From Tuctoria greenei (lineage: Eukaryota; Streptophyta; Magnoliopsida; Poales; Poaceae): a DNA stretch of 64,000 nt. Position numbers and translations under genes: made by a program. The notes beneath the pieces are model-generated. The model ran no database searches. It was not told the origin of the DNA and saw only the letters and a list, made by a program, of their open reading frames with translations. The DNA lies in assembly GCA_036927565.1 (NCBI GenBank), contig JAYESD010000001.1, positions 136,699,415 through 136,763,414 of the forward strand. The letters run 5' to 3'. Of the stretch, positions 23,009 to 35,300 are shown piece by piece (the stretch's first letter is position 1; every line of letters starts with the position of its first letter).

Positions 23009-23747
23009 TTTTTATGTCCTGCACACATAACAGGGGTGCATATTGTTTTGTTCGCTGGTGATATTTTCCTATTCCTTGAGTATTGTCATGTATTACAGTC
23101 CTGGGCTGGTACGCGGGGTTTGGGTAATTCAGTGCATTAGCGATCGGGGTCCGGTTCCTTCTTATTCGGGGTGTGAGCGTCCTGGCCCCTGGTACTTAGC
23201 CGCAGCACTGGGAGCCAAAGCGCACACGTTTAGGGTACAGGACCAAGCTAAGCATGTTGCGCGCTCTGGACCTCCAACTCAATGTTGTCCTTTCACGGGG
23301 AACCATTTGGCACCACATGACCGCAAGTAAGAGGGCATCTGTGAGATTCCAAGACACCTTGTAGGTACCTCAAACATGTCCGCCTGTAGAAGGGTTGCAT
23401 AACTCTACTAGGGGTGATATAGACAAAATTTCACCAAGTATATGAAGACAATATATGAAAGATGAGACTAGCTTGATTGATCACAAAATTAACAGGTAAT
23501 TTTAAGTGAACATAAGAGAGAGCACATGGTAAGAAAGTGAATTCTTCTCATTGGTGTTCTCAGGAGCGGATTGGCTTTACAATAAGGCAACGACTCAATA
23601 CAGTTTGCTAGGGAGGCAGAGTGATCATGCTTAGGGTACGAGACCAAGCTAAATGACTAAATACTCTGGACATTCCCCCCAGAGCTTGGTTGTCTAAAGT
23701 GTCGTTCCCTGGCACCATGACACCCTACACTGTCCTACAATTTATGA
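23009..23747. other. Spacer of element B right of the tandem array
   Basis: No gene supported. The minus strand includes GCTTAGCTTGGTCCTGTACCCTAA, matching the CTTAGCCTGG..CCCTAAG blocks in the spacer of element A, which confirms the shared layout. Confidence 0.55.
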
Positions 23748-24871
23748 TTAAGGATAGAACTTATAGAGGTGCTCTATGTTCAAAGGGTTGGGGATGGGCT
23801 CTCCTTCTTCTGTGGCTAGGCGGACACACCCGGGGCGGGATACATGCGTTACCCAGAAGGGGCCCTCCCAGCTGGGGGAGAGTTTGTGCGACCCTTCTTG
23901 AGAAAGTATGCGCCGCAGCACCAGGGCACCTATTTGGAGCTCTCTACTCCGCACGAACCGCTCCTGGTAGCGCCTCAGTGCCTGTCAGTAGCGTGCATTT
24001 CTGATGGTGACGTGCCACCTTGCTTCATCGAGGAGGTTGACATCTTCTCGTTAGAGCTGGTTCTGTGAGGCTTCATCGAACGCTCGAACTCGTAGTGAGC
24101 CTACTGCGATCTCTGGGGGTACGACGGCCTCGGCCCCGTACACCAGGAAGAAAGATGTTTCTCTAGTGGCGCGGATGGGTGATGTCCGGCTTTCCCAAAG
24201 TGTGCAGGGGAGTTCGTCGACCCACCTAGCACCATGCTTGTCTAGTTTGTTATATGTGCACATCTTGAGGCCCCTAAGGATCTCAGCGTTAGCCCTTTCG
24301 ACTTGGTTGTTGCTCTTTGGATGAGCCACGGATGCATAAGAAACATGGACGCCGAGGTCTTCGCAGTAGTCCTGGAAAACTGCACTAGTGAACTGGGTCC
24401 CATTGTTGGTGATGATCCTGTTCGGGACCTCGAACCTGCAGACAATCGATTTGATGAACTTGACTGCGGACTTCTTGTTGATGTTGATCACCAGAGCTGC
24501 CTCAGGCCACTTGGTGCTTTTGTCTACAGCGACGTAGAGGAAACAGTACCCTCCGACTGCCCTGGGGAAGGGTCCCAGGATATCCACCCCCCAGACCTTA
24601 AAAGGCCAGGAGGGCGGGATCATCTGTAGCGACCGCGCCTGAGTGTGAATTTGCTTGGCGTGGAACTGGCACGCCTTGCATTTCATGACCAGCTTGACGG
24701 CGTCTTGTAGTGCTGTTGGCCAGTAGAAGCCATGCCAGAAGGCTTTACCAACCAGCGTGCAGGAGGCTGCGTGATTCCTGCACTCTCTTTCGTGGATCTC
24801 TGTGAGCAAGTCGCAGCCTTTCCCCCATGTTATGCACCGTAGCATCATGCCGTTGGCGCCATGCCGGCAGA
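23748..24871 (-). pseudogene. Element B integrase
   Basis: Tat-type integrase cut off upstream by element D. The zinc finger has HERECRNHAAS and CKACQFHAKQIH. In the core the first Asp is kept (WGVDILGPF), the second is changed to Asn (ITNNGTQF instead of TDNGTQF, a G-to-A type change), and the Glu is kept (NQVERANAE). The C-terminal LSPSWEGPFWVTHVSRPGCV and NIEHLYKFYP are present; a stop near 24055 and another near 23955 break the C-terminal region. With the Asp lost, the enzyme would be inactive even if made. Confidence 0.85.
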
Positions 24872-25734
24872 TGATGAGGACATCACAACAGCGGAGATGC
24901 GCATTGAACTGCAAGGACCAATCACAAGAGCACGGGCACGGTTATTAAATCAGCAGGTGAATTCGTTCTTAACTTCTTTTGTATGTGAGTTTGAGAATAG
25001 ATTGCTATGTGATGATTTAATTGTTATTAGGAATAATGGAGAAGATCAAAAAGTGAAGGAAGGAGGCCTTGGGAGCGTGGAGAACCACCTGGGACGTCCA
25101 CAAGTTGATGGAAACAGTTTACAACTCGGACTCGAGTTCAACTCGCAGTCCAGGAGCAGTCCACCTTAAAACAGACGCCCAGGAGGCATACGGACTCTGT
25201 TTTCAACGTTCTACATATGCACGGAAAGAGGAGAAGATATACTTTCCAATGGTTCTGGTCCCACCTCAAAATTCCTCCGGAGTTATTGGGAATCACGAAA
25301 CAAGTCGAGTCCAGATTTCTGTCCGGTGCTGCGCCACCGAATCGGGCCTTTGGGCCTTGTATCCCGTAAGAGTCCATTAGGAACGCGTCTAATCGTGTTT
25401 TGGTCGAACCCTAGCCTATAAATACTGCAGCCGCCGGTCATATTCGGTGGGTTTTGCTTAGATCAATAAAGTCGCCGTTCTACGGTTTGTGAGACCCCAA
25501 CTTCATGATTTCCGATCGTGTCTTCTACGTTCTTGCTCGTGTTCTCGGTTGCACTTGCAGGGATTAGCCTTCTTGGCGAGGTCAAGCGTGTGCAGCATGG
25601 TTGATAACCACCGGAGCCGTGGTGTAGTGATTGCAGGGGTACTCGAACCGCTCGAGTGCCGCGGATCATCAATGTCGAGTTCTCCATCCCAATCGACATA
25701 CCTTTCGGAAGATCGGGCCTAAACCTACTCATCA
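24872..25734 (+). repeat. 5' LTR of element D
   Basis: 863 bp, TGATGAG to CTCATCA. The TATA box CCTATAAATAC is at 25415-25425. The first 300 bases are the counterpart of the integrase tail coding sequence in the 3' LTR. Confidence 0.95.
25415..25425 (+). promoter_or_regulatory. TATA box in the 5' LTR of D
   Basis: CCTATAAATAC, about 545 bp into the LTR. An AATAAA sits near 25464, a candidate poly(A) signal when the same site is used in the 3' LTR. Confidence 0.6.
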
Positions 25735-27003
25735 ATTGGTATCAGATTTCCAGGTTGCCCGTGAGGTATCTTTGTTTTCCTTCTTTCCATTAGATCGATT
25801 TTTTTTCGTACCTAGAGTCCACAAAAAAGCCACAAAAAATAGATCGTTTTTACCGCTTCCCAGACTATAGTGCCTGCAGTTTCGTTTTTCAGTTTGCATT
25901 GTTGAGTTTGCATTCGTGTGGTTGAGTCTTGTTGCTGGTTTATCTTTGTGTTTTTGGGTCCTAGTTATCGTGTTTTGTCCGTGTTTTCTTTCTATTCGAC
26001 ACCTATTCCACAATCCCTAAATAACAAACCGATCCGCCACGTTCATCGGTTTGCCCTAGCTAGCCACCTTGCGTGAACTCCCGCATCGCCAGCCCTAGAT
26101 TAGGTGACAAACCTTTGTGCCACTCATCCTTGAATCATCACACACCACCCCATTAGTTGCTGTGCAAATTCCCGATCGTTTTCACATCCGATTGCGAGTT
26201 CTGTTCTCAAACCGAGTTGGAATCAACATCTAAAAAATCGTAACTCGGATAGCCTACCTTAAAACGGCCATAACTTTCGCATACGAACTCGAAATCGGGC
26301 GAATTTTTTTTCAAATTCATCTACGCGAAATGACGCATATGATTTTCGCGGCATAGACGCGTTCGGCGAAATTAGATTGCCCAAATTCCCCTCAGAAGAT
26401 CGGCTATACGGCCTCCGAAGTTTCAGCACGAATTTTAAAGAATCTTCTTGATTTTCTATAGGCCGCATATTACATCCAATTGAGCTGCAAATTTGTGTAC
26501 TTCCTATATTTTTGCTCCTGAGTAAAGAAAAAATATCAAAAAAATATTACAAAAAAGAAAAAAATAGTGAAGAGCACGCATATTAAAGCAATTGGCCTAT
26601 ACCACTTGGTGCTGTTTGTTTGGTTATATCATTCTGTCTTTCTTTTGCCTTGATACTTCCATTTGTTGTGCTAGGCTCTAGGGCACTCGGTTGACCAGCA
26701 ACAGTTTCCTACATTGAATACTTATTCAACTTTGTTTAGCTGTTAACGATTTTCTGCTTATTAGCCACCATATTGTGCCATCCAAGCTCCACCTTTCTCT
26801 TGAGCATAACAGGTGCCTTTGCAATCACCCCACGCTTCATTGGTTTATCTCACCGTCCACACCACCTGCTGTGTCGGTAAGAACACTTGTAAGAGCGTGG
26901 TAAGACGCTTGAGTGAGAGAGATTGTTTTCTTCCACCTTCCACATTGTCACTGTAGTTGATAGGGATAACATTTTTTTTGTTGTCTTTTGTTTCCTACTA
27001 ACA
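25735..27003 (+). other. PBS and leader of element D
   Basis: ATTGGTATCAGA starts immediately after the 5' LTR and matches the initiator tRNA-Met primer site TGGTATCAGAGC over its first nine or so bases. The following 1.25 kb has no supported gene; an open extension upstream of the gag ATG lacks conserved motifs. Confidence 0.75.
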
Positions 27004-30000
27004 ATGGCAGGAGAAGACAATAGTGACGAATGTGTTCAGCATGCTGAATTACGTGATATGATGAAGACCATGACGGATATGTTCGCCAAATACAACGCAG
27101 CAACGGAGGAGTCATTGGCGAACTTGACTCGCCAACTGGATGACCTTGCTCTTCGGATGAATACTTTTGAGGCTCGGGTGCCTCTCGCTGGAAGACAAGA
27201 AGACAATGCTTATGATGAACAGGAAGATCACAATAATCAGCCAAGACTGCCACTTTATCGTCGAGGTATGGGAGGTAATAGTCATCACAATTATAATCGC
27301 CCTCCTGATGATCCTTTTACTAAAGTGAAATTTACTATACCCTCCTTTTCTGGTGCTTATGATGCTGAGGCTTATCTTGATTGGGAGATGACAGTAGAGC
27401 AAAAATTTAATTCCCATCTTGTTCCTGAACAACATAGAGTTCGTCAAGCCACTAGTGAGTTTAAGGACTTTGCTATCATATGGTGGAATGAACTTGTCAA
27501 AACTAGAACTGATCCTCCAACATGGGATAGATTAAAGGAAGCTATGCGTGTTCGATTTGTTCCTCCATCTTTTCAGCGGGACCTTCGCAAAAAATTGCAG
27601 CGTTTAGACCAAGGTAACATGTCCATAGAGGAGTATTATCAAGAGTTACAAAAGGGTATGCTGCGTTGTGGGGTAGTAGAGGACATGGATGATAAAATAG
27701 CTCGTTTTTATGGGGGGTTGAGGCGTGAAATTCAGGACATTGTTGATTACAAGGAATATGATACTGTTAACAGATTGTTTCAGCTTGCTATGTTGGCAGA
27801 AAAAGAATTGCAGGGCCGACAACAACAGCAACAACGCACGAGGAGCAACTTCACGCCGCGTACAGCAACTACACCATCCAAAACAGCACCATCTTCGGCC
27901 CCCCGTACAGCAACTACACCACCCAATGGCGGCCAACAAACTATACCTGCTGCTCCACCTTCTCGCGTGCCGGAATGCAGCAAGGCGACATCATTCAAGC
28001 CTTCGTCGTCCACTCCTTCTACGGGTCGTACTTCCAACATTAAGTGTCACCGCTGCCAGGGACTTGGTCATATGATGAGAGATTGCCCGAGCAAACGAGC
28101 ATACATAGCACGCGACGATGGCGGGTATGATAGTACTTCGGATGTTGAAGATGAATATTCTCTTGCTACTGACTTTACAGATCCAAATGACGAACACACC
28201 GAAGAAGAGGTACTTGGTACAGCGGCGACGGAGAACTATAGGAGCATCATTGTGCAGCGTGCCTTGAGCTCCAAAGTGGAGACCGACGACAAGCTACAAC
28301 GACACAACCTCTTCCACATGTTTCTCGTCGTCAAGGACTGCCGTGTACACACTATAATTGATGGAGGTAGCTGCAATAACTTGGTAAACACGGACGTCGT
28401 CAAGAAACTCGGTTTGACAACAAGAGCACACCCTCATCCGTACCACATTCAATGGTTCAACAACAGCGGTAAGGTTCGGGTAACACAAACAGCGAGAATC
28501 CATTTTTCAATTGGTTCATACCATGATTTTGCTGATTTTGATGTTGTTCCTATGGATGCTTGTTCTCTTTTATTGGGTCGTCCTTGGGAATTTGATACAG
28601 ATGCTATTCATCATGGTAGAACCAATAAATATACTCTCATGCATAAGGGAAAGAAAATCACTTTGCTCCCCATGACTCCTGCTGAAATTGTGCATTTTGA
28701 GAAGAGTAAAATTCGTGAGGGCAAAGCAACAAAATTAGAATCTGAAAAACAGCAAGTTATTAAGTTGAAATCACCATCATTGCTCGCAACTAAATCTGAA
28801 CTTGCTGATTTATTCGATGCTAAGAGGATGTGCTATGCTTTAGTTTGCAAAGAAGCCATGTTTTCACTTCATGAATTGTCTATTGCATTGCCCCCTGCTG
28901 TTGCTAACCTTTTGCAGGAGTTTGAGGATGTGTTTCCCTCCGAGATACCCCCTGGTTTACCACCGATGAGAGGCATTGAACACAAGATCGATTTGATTCC
29001 AGGAGCAAGTTTGCCAAATCGTGCAGCATACAGGGCAAATCCACAAGAAACTAAGGAAATTCAGCGAGAAGTCCAAGATCTTTTGGACCGCGGGTACATT
29101 CGTGAAAGCCTTAGCCCTTGTTCCGCTCCTGTTCTTTTGGTTCCTAAGAAAGATGGTAGTTGGCGCATGTGTGTTGATTGTCGAGCGATTAATAAGATCA
29201 CCATTCGATATCGTTATCCTATTCCTCGATTAGATGACATGCTTGATGAATTGAGTGGTGCTATCATCTTCACAAAAATTGACTTGCGTAGTGGTTACCA
29301 CCAAATTAGAATGGCACTAGGAGATGAATGGAAAACTGCATTTAAAACCAAGTTTGGACTTTATGAGTGGTTAGTTATGCCTTTTGGTTTAACTAATGCA
29401 CCCAGCACCTTTATGCGATTAATGAACGAGGTTTTGCGTGCTTTCATTGGACAATTTGTGGTGGTTTACTTCGATGATATCCTCATTTACAGCAAGTCAT
29501 ATGATGAACATCTTGATCATTTACGTGCTGTTTTTACTGTTTTGAGAGATGCACGTTTGTTTGGTAACCTCGAAAAGTGCGTCTTTTGCACCAATCGAGT
29601 CTCGTTTCTTGGCTATGTCGTTTCCTCGCAGGGAATTGAGATGGATGAGGCAAAAATTGAAGCAATCACCAGCTGGCCAGCCCCAACAACCGTCACACAG
29701 GTTCGTAGTTTTCTTGGTCTTGCAGGTTTTTATCGGCGCTTTGTGCGGGATTTCAGCACCATTGCAGCACCTCTACATGAGCTAACGAAGAAGGGAGTTC
29801 CATTTCGATGGGGTGAACAGCAGCAACAAGCTTTTGATGCTCTCAAATCGAAGCTTACACAAGCACCATTACTACAACTTCCTGATTTTGACAAGACCTT
29901 TGAGCTAGAATGCGATGCAAGCGGCATTGGTATTGGAGGCGTTCTCATACAAGGAGGTAAACCCGTTGCTTTCTTTAGTGAAAAACTTCATGCTCCTTCT

Positions 30001-31836
30001 CTGAATTATTCCACTTATGATAAGGAATTGTATGCCTTAGTACGTGTATTACAAACTTGGCAACATTATCTTTGGTCTAAAGAATTTGTCATACATTCCG
30101 ATCATGAATCATTGAAGTATCTTAAGTGTCAAACCAATCTGAATAAACGACATGCTAAATGGATTGAGTTCATAGAGTCGTTTCCATACATCATTAAGCA
30201 TAAGAAAGGGAAGGAAAATATCATTGCCGATGCATTATCTAGGCGTTATACTATGCTGTCCCAACTTGATCATAAAATCTTTGGTTTGGAAACAATTAAA
30301 GCATTATATCCTACTGATTTGGACTTCAAAGATGCTTTTGAAAATTGTAGATAAGGAAGAACTTGGAATAAATATGTGTTGCAAGAGGGTCTCCTCTATC
30401 GTGCTAACAAGCTATGCGTTCCAGCTAGCTCCGTTCGTCTATTGCTTTTGCAGGAAGCACATGGAGGAGGGTTGATGGGACATTTTGGAGTGAAGAAAAC
30501 TGAAGACGTTCTGTCCACACACTTCTTTTGGCCAAAGATGAGGCGTGATGTCGAGCGCTACGTGTCACGATGCACTACTTGCAACAAAGCTAAGTTTCGC
30601 CTTAACCCACATGGTCTTTATATGCCTCTTCCTGTTCCTAGTGTACCTTGGGAGGATATTTCTATGGACTTTGTTTTGGGATTTCCTAGGACTAAGAGGG
30701 GGAGGGATATTATTTTTGTAGTTGTTGATCGTTTTCCCAAAATGGCACACTTTATACCTTGTCATAAGAATGATAATGCCTCACACATTGCTGATTTATT
30801 TATGACGGAAATTGTTCGTTTACATGGTGTGCCAAATACCATTGTTTCTGATCGTGATGCAAAATTTTTAAGCCATTTTTGGAGAACTTTGTGGTATAAA
30901 TTGGGAACCAAGTTGCTGTTTTCAACTACATGTCACCCACAAATGGATGGACAGACCAAGGTAGTTAATCGTACTTTATCCACTATGTTGCGGGCTGTCT
31001 TGAAAACAAATTTGAAGTTGTGGGAGGAGTGTTTACCACATATAGAATTTGCTTACAACAGATCCGTTCACTCCACGACAAAGGTAAGTCCATTCCAGGT
31101 AGTGTATGGTTTCAATCCCCGTGCTCCTATTGATTTACTACCTTTGCCTCCTTCTGAAACTATAAATTTGGATGCTACACAATGATCTGAATTCATTCTT
31201 AAGATGCATGAAACTACAAAGAAAAATATTTAAATGACGAATGAGAAGTATAGGATTGCAGGTAGTAAAGGTAGAAAAGAAGTAAAACTTGAACCGGGCG
31301 ATTTGGTGTGGTTACATTTGAGAAAAGAGCGATTTCCCGACTTGAGAAAATCTAAACTTATGCCACGAGCTGCTGGTCCTTTTAAGATCGTTGAAAAGAT
31401 TAATGATAATGCATATAAGCTTGAATTGCCTCCCGATTTTGGGGTTAGTCTTACATTTAACATTTCAGATTTGCGACCGTACTTGGGAGAAGAAGGTGAA
31501 CTTGAGTCGAGGACAACTCCAATTCAAGAGGGTGAGGATGATGAGTACATCACAACAGCGGAGACGCGCATTGAACTGCAAGGACCAATCACAAGAGCAC
31601 GGGCACGGTTATTAAATCAGCAGGTGAATTCGTTCTTAACTTCTTTTGTATGTGAGTTTGAGAATAGATTGCTATGTGATGATTTAATTGTTATTAGGAA
31701 TAATAGAGAAGATCAACAAGTGAAGGAAGGAGGCCTTGGGAGCGTGGAGAACCACCTGGGACGTCCACAAGTTGATGGAAACAGTTTACAACTCGGACTC
31801 GAGTTCAACTCGGAGTCCAGGAGCAGTCCACCTTAA
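27004..31836 (+). pseudogene. Element D gag-pol polyprotein
   Basis: The start is ATG 27004 (MAGEDNSDECVQHAEL). One frame throughout. Gag core about 27340-27700; zinc knuckle CHRCQGLGHMMRDC near 28048; protease with IIDGGSCNNLV near 28355; RT about 29040-29760 with VVYFDD (Asp pair at 29473-29478); RNase H about 29880-30250 with CDASG, HSDHESLKY and ADALSRR; integrase about 30440-31140 with the HHCC finger ending CTTCNKAK. Stops: TAA 30352-30354, TGA 31183-31185, TAA 31231-31233. In integrase MDFVLG and SDRDAKF are kept, but the catalytic Glu is Lys (QTKVVNRTL, AAG at 30958-30960). After GDLVWLHLRK the frame crosses the PPT into the 3' LTR and encodes a GPITRARARLL tail. Confidence 0.9.
31525..31538 (+). 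other. Polypurine tract of element D
   Basis: AAGAGGGTGAGGA lies directly before the 3' LTR; it is also translated within the polyprotein. Confidence 0.65.
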
Positions 31837-32402
31837 AACAGACGCCCAGGAGGCATACGGACTCCGTTTTCGACGTTCTACATATGCACGGAAAGAGGAT
31901 AAGATAAACTTTCAAATGGTTCTGGTCACACCTCAAAATTCCTCCGGAGTCATTGGGAATCGTCGAAACAAGTCGAGTCTAGATTTCTGTCCGGTGCTGC
32001 GCCACCGAATCGGGCCTTTGGGCCTTGTATCCCGTAAGAGTCCATTAGGGACGCGTCTAATCGTGTTTTGGTCGAACCCTAGCCTATAAATACTGCAGCC
32101 GCCGGTCATATTCGGTGGGTTTTGCTTAGATCAATAAAGTCGCCGTTCTACGGTTTGTGAGACCCCAACTTCGCGATTTCCGATCGTGTCTTCTACGTTC
32201 TTGCTCGTGTTCTCGGTTGCACTTGCAGGGATTAGCCTTCTTGGCGAGGTCAAGCGTGTGCAGCACGGTTGATAACCAATGGAGCCGTGGTGTAGTGATT
32301 GCAGGGGTACTCGAACCGCTCGAGTGCCGCGGATCATCAACGTCGAGTTCTCCATCCCAATCGACATAGCTTTCGGAAGATCGGGCCTAAACCTACTCAT
32401 CA
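31539..32402 (+). repeat. 3' LTR of element D
   Basis: 864 bp, pair of 24872-25734. Its first 298 bases encode the end of the polyprotein. TATA box at 32084-32093. TSD GCAGA follows. Confidence 0.95.
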
Positions 32403-32407
32403 GCAGA

Positions 32408-34440
32408 GGTCACCTTCTACTAGCGTGTAGCACTTCGCCATCCTCACGATCCTTTCAGTGAATACTGGATCCTCTAGGAGGATGTTGTCCTTCAGATAGT
32501 CCCGGATCTTCGTGATCCACGCATCGGGACTCTCCTAAGCTTCTGGATCTTGGGCGCCGGGTAATATGTGGTCCCCTATGATGCACAAGGTCCTTAGGGG
32601 GCCCCATGGTTGTAGGGCCGCCGTGGTTGCCAGCTCTGTGGTGTTGGGATGGCCCTCTTTGTTGGGCCTCGCAGGCCTTGCAGTTGGCCGCACCAATCTT
32701 CTGCCGAAGACCCCTTCAGTGATCGGGGCTCCAGTGGACTCCATGGTTGACAAGGCGTCCTCGATGGAGTTGTCGACATGTAGCACATGGCAGAGGTCCA
32801 AGGCCTCAAAGATAGCTTCCAACTTCTTGACGTGTAGTAGGTACGCCGCGAGCTGTGGGTCGTTGCAGCAACACTCGCTCTGGACCTGCTTGATGATCAG
32901 CTGGGAGTCTCCCTTGACCAGCATCTGTTGGACACCTAGAATCTGCACAGCTGTGAGTCCAAAGATTAGGGCCTTGTACTCCACCATGTTTTTGGTCGCC
33001 TTGATGTTGCGGCACACCATGTACTTGGACTACTCCCCTATGTAAGATTTGAGCAGTACACCGGCTCCAACCCCTTGCTTCTATGAGGATCCGTCAAAGA
33101 AGGGTGTCCAGTGAAGCCCGGTAAGCACCGGTGTTCTGGGCTTCAACTCGTTGATTTCCCAGCCCCCTGGATTGCTTGGTGAAGGAGTCCACTTAGCAAC
33201 AAAGTCTGCCAGAGCCTGGCTCATGATTGCATGTCGCAGTATGAAGTCAAGCTTGAACTCTGCCAGTTCGGCGACCATTTCGTGATATTGCCCGTTGCGT
33301 TGGGGCTGCGCAGCACCGCTTCCAGTGGGAACAAAGTCACCACTGAGACTCTGTGTGCCTGAAAGTAATGGCAGAGCTTCCTCGATGCAATTAGTACCAC
33401 ATAGAGCAGCTTGTGCTCCTCAAGGTACCTTGTTTTTGCTTCATGTAGGATTTCGCTGATGAAGTAGACTGGGTGTTGGATTGTCCGGGATCTCCTTGGA
33501 GAAAGCGGCGTATCCTCTTCCATCTGCTCTGGGCCTAGCGACTCTACGTCCCCAGGGCCCGGCGCGTCCTTTGGGGGTTGAGACCCAAAGGATCCTTGAT
33601 CTCAAGGGCCCTTTAGAGGATCCCGATCATCCTCTTGGGGCTGGGACCCAGAGGCTTCTTGCTCTTCAGGGTCCCCTAGGGGGACCCGGACCTCCTCTGG
33701 GGGCTGGGACCCAGAGGCTTCTTGCTCTCTGGGGCCCCCATGGAGGACCCGGACCTCCTCTGGTGGCTGGGACCCAAAGGCTTCTTGCTCTCTAGGCCCC
33801 CCCTAGGGGGACACGAACCTCCTCTGGGTGCTGGGACCCAGAGGCTTCTTGCTCTCCGGGGCCCCCTAGGGGGACCCGGACCTCCTCTGGGGGCTGAGAC
33901 CCAGAGGCTTCTTGCTCTCTGAGGCCCCCTAGGGGGACTCGGACCTCCTCTGGCTGCTGGGACCCAGAGGCTTCTTGCACTTTGGGGCCTCCTAGGGGGA
34001 CCCGGACCTCCTCTGGGAGCTGCGACCCAGTGGCTTCTTCGTTGTCGGAGCTCCCTACGAGCTTCAAGCCCTAGGGATCTGAATCAGCAGCAGGGGCCCC
34101 TCCCGTCTGTCAAGGTTGTTGGGGACTTACCCACTCTGCAACCAAAACCATACTCACCACTTCTGTTGTGGCAGCGATGTAGAGGTATGGGAGCTCCTTG
34201 GGCTCCGGTGCCACCATTATCAGTAGCATCGTCAACTACTGCTTCAGCTCGCAGAATGCCTTCTCCGCTTCCTCGGTCCACACGAATGGTCCTGACTGGC
34301 GCAGGAGCTTGAAGAACGGATGGGCCCACTCAGCTAGTCTAGAGATAAACCGGCTGAGCGCTGCCAAGCACCCTGCAAGCTTCTACATTCCTTGATACGG
34401 GCTGGAGGTCTCATCAGTTCCACCGCCTTGATCTTCTCTA
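32408..34440 (-). pseudogene. Element B RNase H with repeat insert, plus second RNase H
   Basis: Reading leftwards from 34440: end of RT thumb and start of RNase H (degenerate, about 34330-34090), a 63-bp tandem repeat insert, then YFISEILHEAKTRYLEEHKLLY and RKLCHYFQ motifs (33480-33360). The second, archaeal-type RNase H runs from about 33120 to 32740 with TPFFDGSS, VEYKALIFGL and KGDSQLIIKQV. The central Glu motif reads MVEYKA, whereas A has MAEHEA. Several stops and frameshifts. Sequence ends at 32403-32407, the TSD of element D. Confidence 0.75.
33495..34080 (-). repeat. 63-bp tandem repeat insert in RNase H of element B
   Basis: At least seven copies: the motif CTGGGACCCAGAGGCTTCTT recurs at 33641, 33704, 33767, 33831, 33894, 33957 and 34020, i.e. 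every 63 bp with one 64-bp step. Each encodes 21 residues of the type EEVRVPLGG..QEASGSQ on the minus strand. Each unit contains a palindrome around CCCCCTAGGGGG. The 64-bp step shifts the frame. Confidence 0.9.
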
Positions 34441-35300
34441 GGTTGGCCTCAATCCCTCAGTGTGAGCCAAGAAACCGAAGAGCTACCCAACTTTGACCCT
34501 AAACACACATTTGTCGAGATTGAGCTTCGTGTGTGTGGTTCGTAGTCTATCAAAGACTAGGGCGAGGTTTTGTAGCAATGATGTATGGGTCTGAATCTTA
34601 ACTACAATGTCATCAACATATACCTCTATTAGGTCCCGCATGAGGTCCCCAAATGTTTTATGCATGGCGCGAACAAAGGTGGGGAGGGCATTCTTAAGAT
34701 CGTAAGGCATGCAAACATAGCAGTAAAGGCCATCTACAGTTATAAATGCGGTATATTCTTCGTCCTCTCTGGACATTGGGATTTGGTGGAACCCTGAGTA
34801 GACATCTAGAGAGCATAGCATATCGCATCCCGAGGTTGAATCTACGATTTGATCTATTCTATGGAGAGGGAATGGATCTTTAGGACATGCCTTGTTGAGG
34901 TTGGTGTAGTCGATGCACATCTGGAGCTTACTGCCGGCCTTGGGGACAACAACAGGATTGGCCAACCATTTGGGATGGTGGACCTCCTGTATGAATCCAG
35001 CATCGAGGAGCTTATTGATCTTATCGTGGATGAAGTTCTGCCGCTCGATGGACTGCTTACAGGGCCTCTGTTGTTGTGGCCATGCGTTGGGGTAGATCTT
35101 CAGACGTGCTCGATCACTTCCCTGGGGATGCCTGGCATCTGTGATAGTTGCCTGGCAAAGACGTCGACATCGGCTCCTAGGAAAGTAGTGAGCGCCAATT
35201 CCTGCTCACTGTCTAGACTCCCCGCGATACGGGTGGACTGAGCAGCATCAGAGCCAATCTGAATTGTCTTAATGGGCACGTCATCGTCGTCGGAGGGTTG
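34441..35300 (-). pseudogene. Element B reverse transcriptase
   Basis: Tat-type RT. Upstream linker (35303-35100) has SDAAQSTRIAGSLDSEQELAL and QMPGIPREVIEHV. The RT body (34965-34483) has ANPVVVPKAGSKLQMCIDYT, NLNKACPKDPFPL, GFHQIPMSREDEEYTAF and the catalytic VYVDDIVVKI. The usual MPFGLKNA motif is altered to MPYDLKNA. It ends at a stop near 34481 in the thumb. Confidence 0.82.

Larger units (their letters stand above)
24872..32402 (+). mobile_element. Element D: CRM-like Ty3/gypsy chromovirus, nearly intact
   Basis: Complete plus-strand element of 7531 bp with TSD GCAGA at 24867-24871 and 32403-32407. Its LTRs start TGATGAG and end CTCATCA. By eye there are about two dozen differences between its 863- and 864-bp LTRs (near 2.7 percent), so it is fairly young. 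One frame spans gag to the integrase tail with three in-frame stops. Inserted in element B between second RNase H and integrase. Confidence 0.95.
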
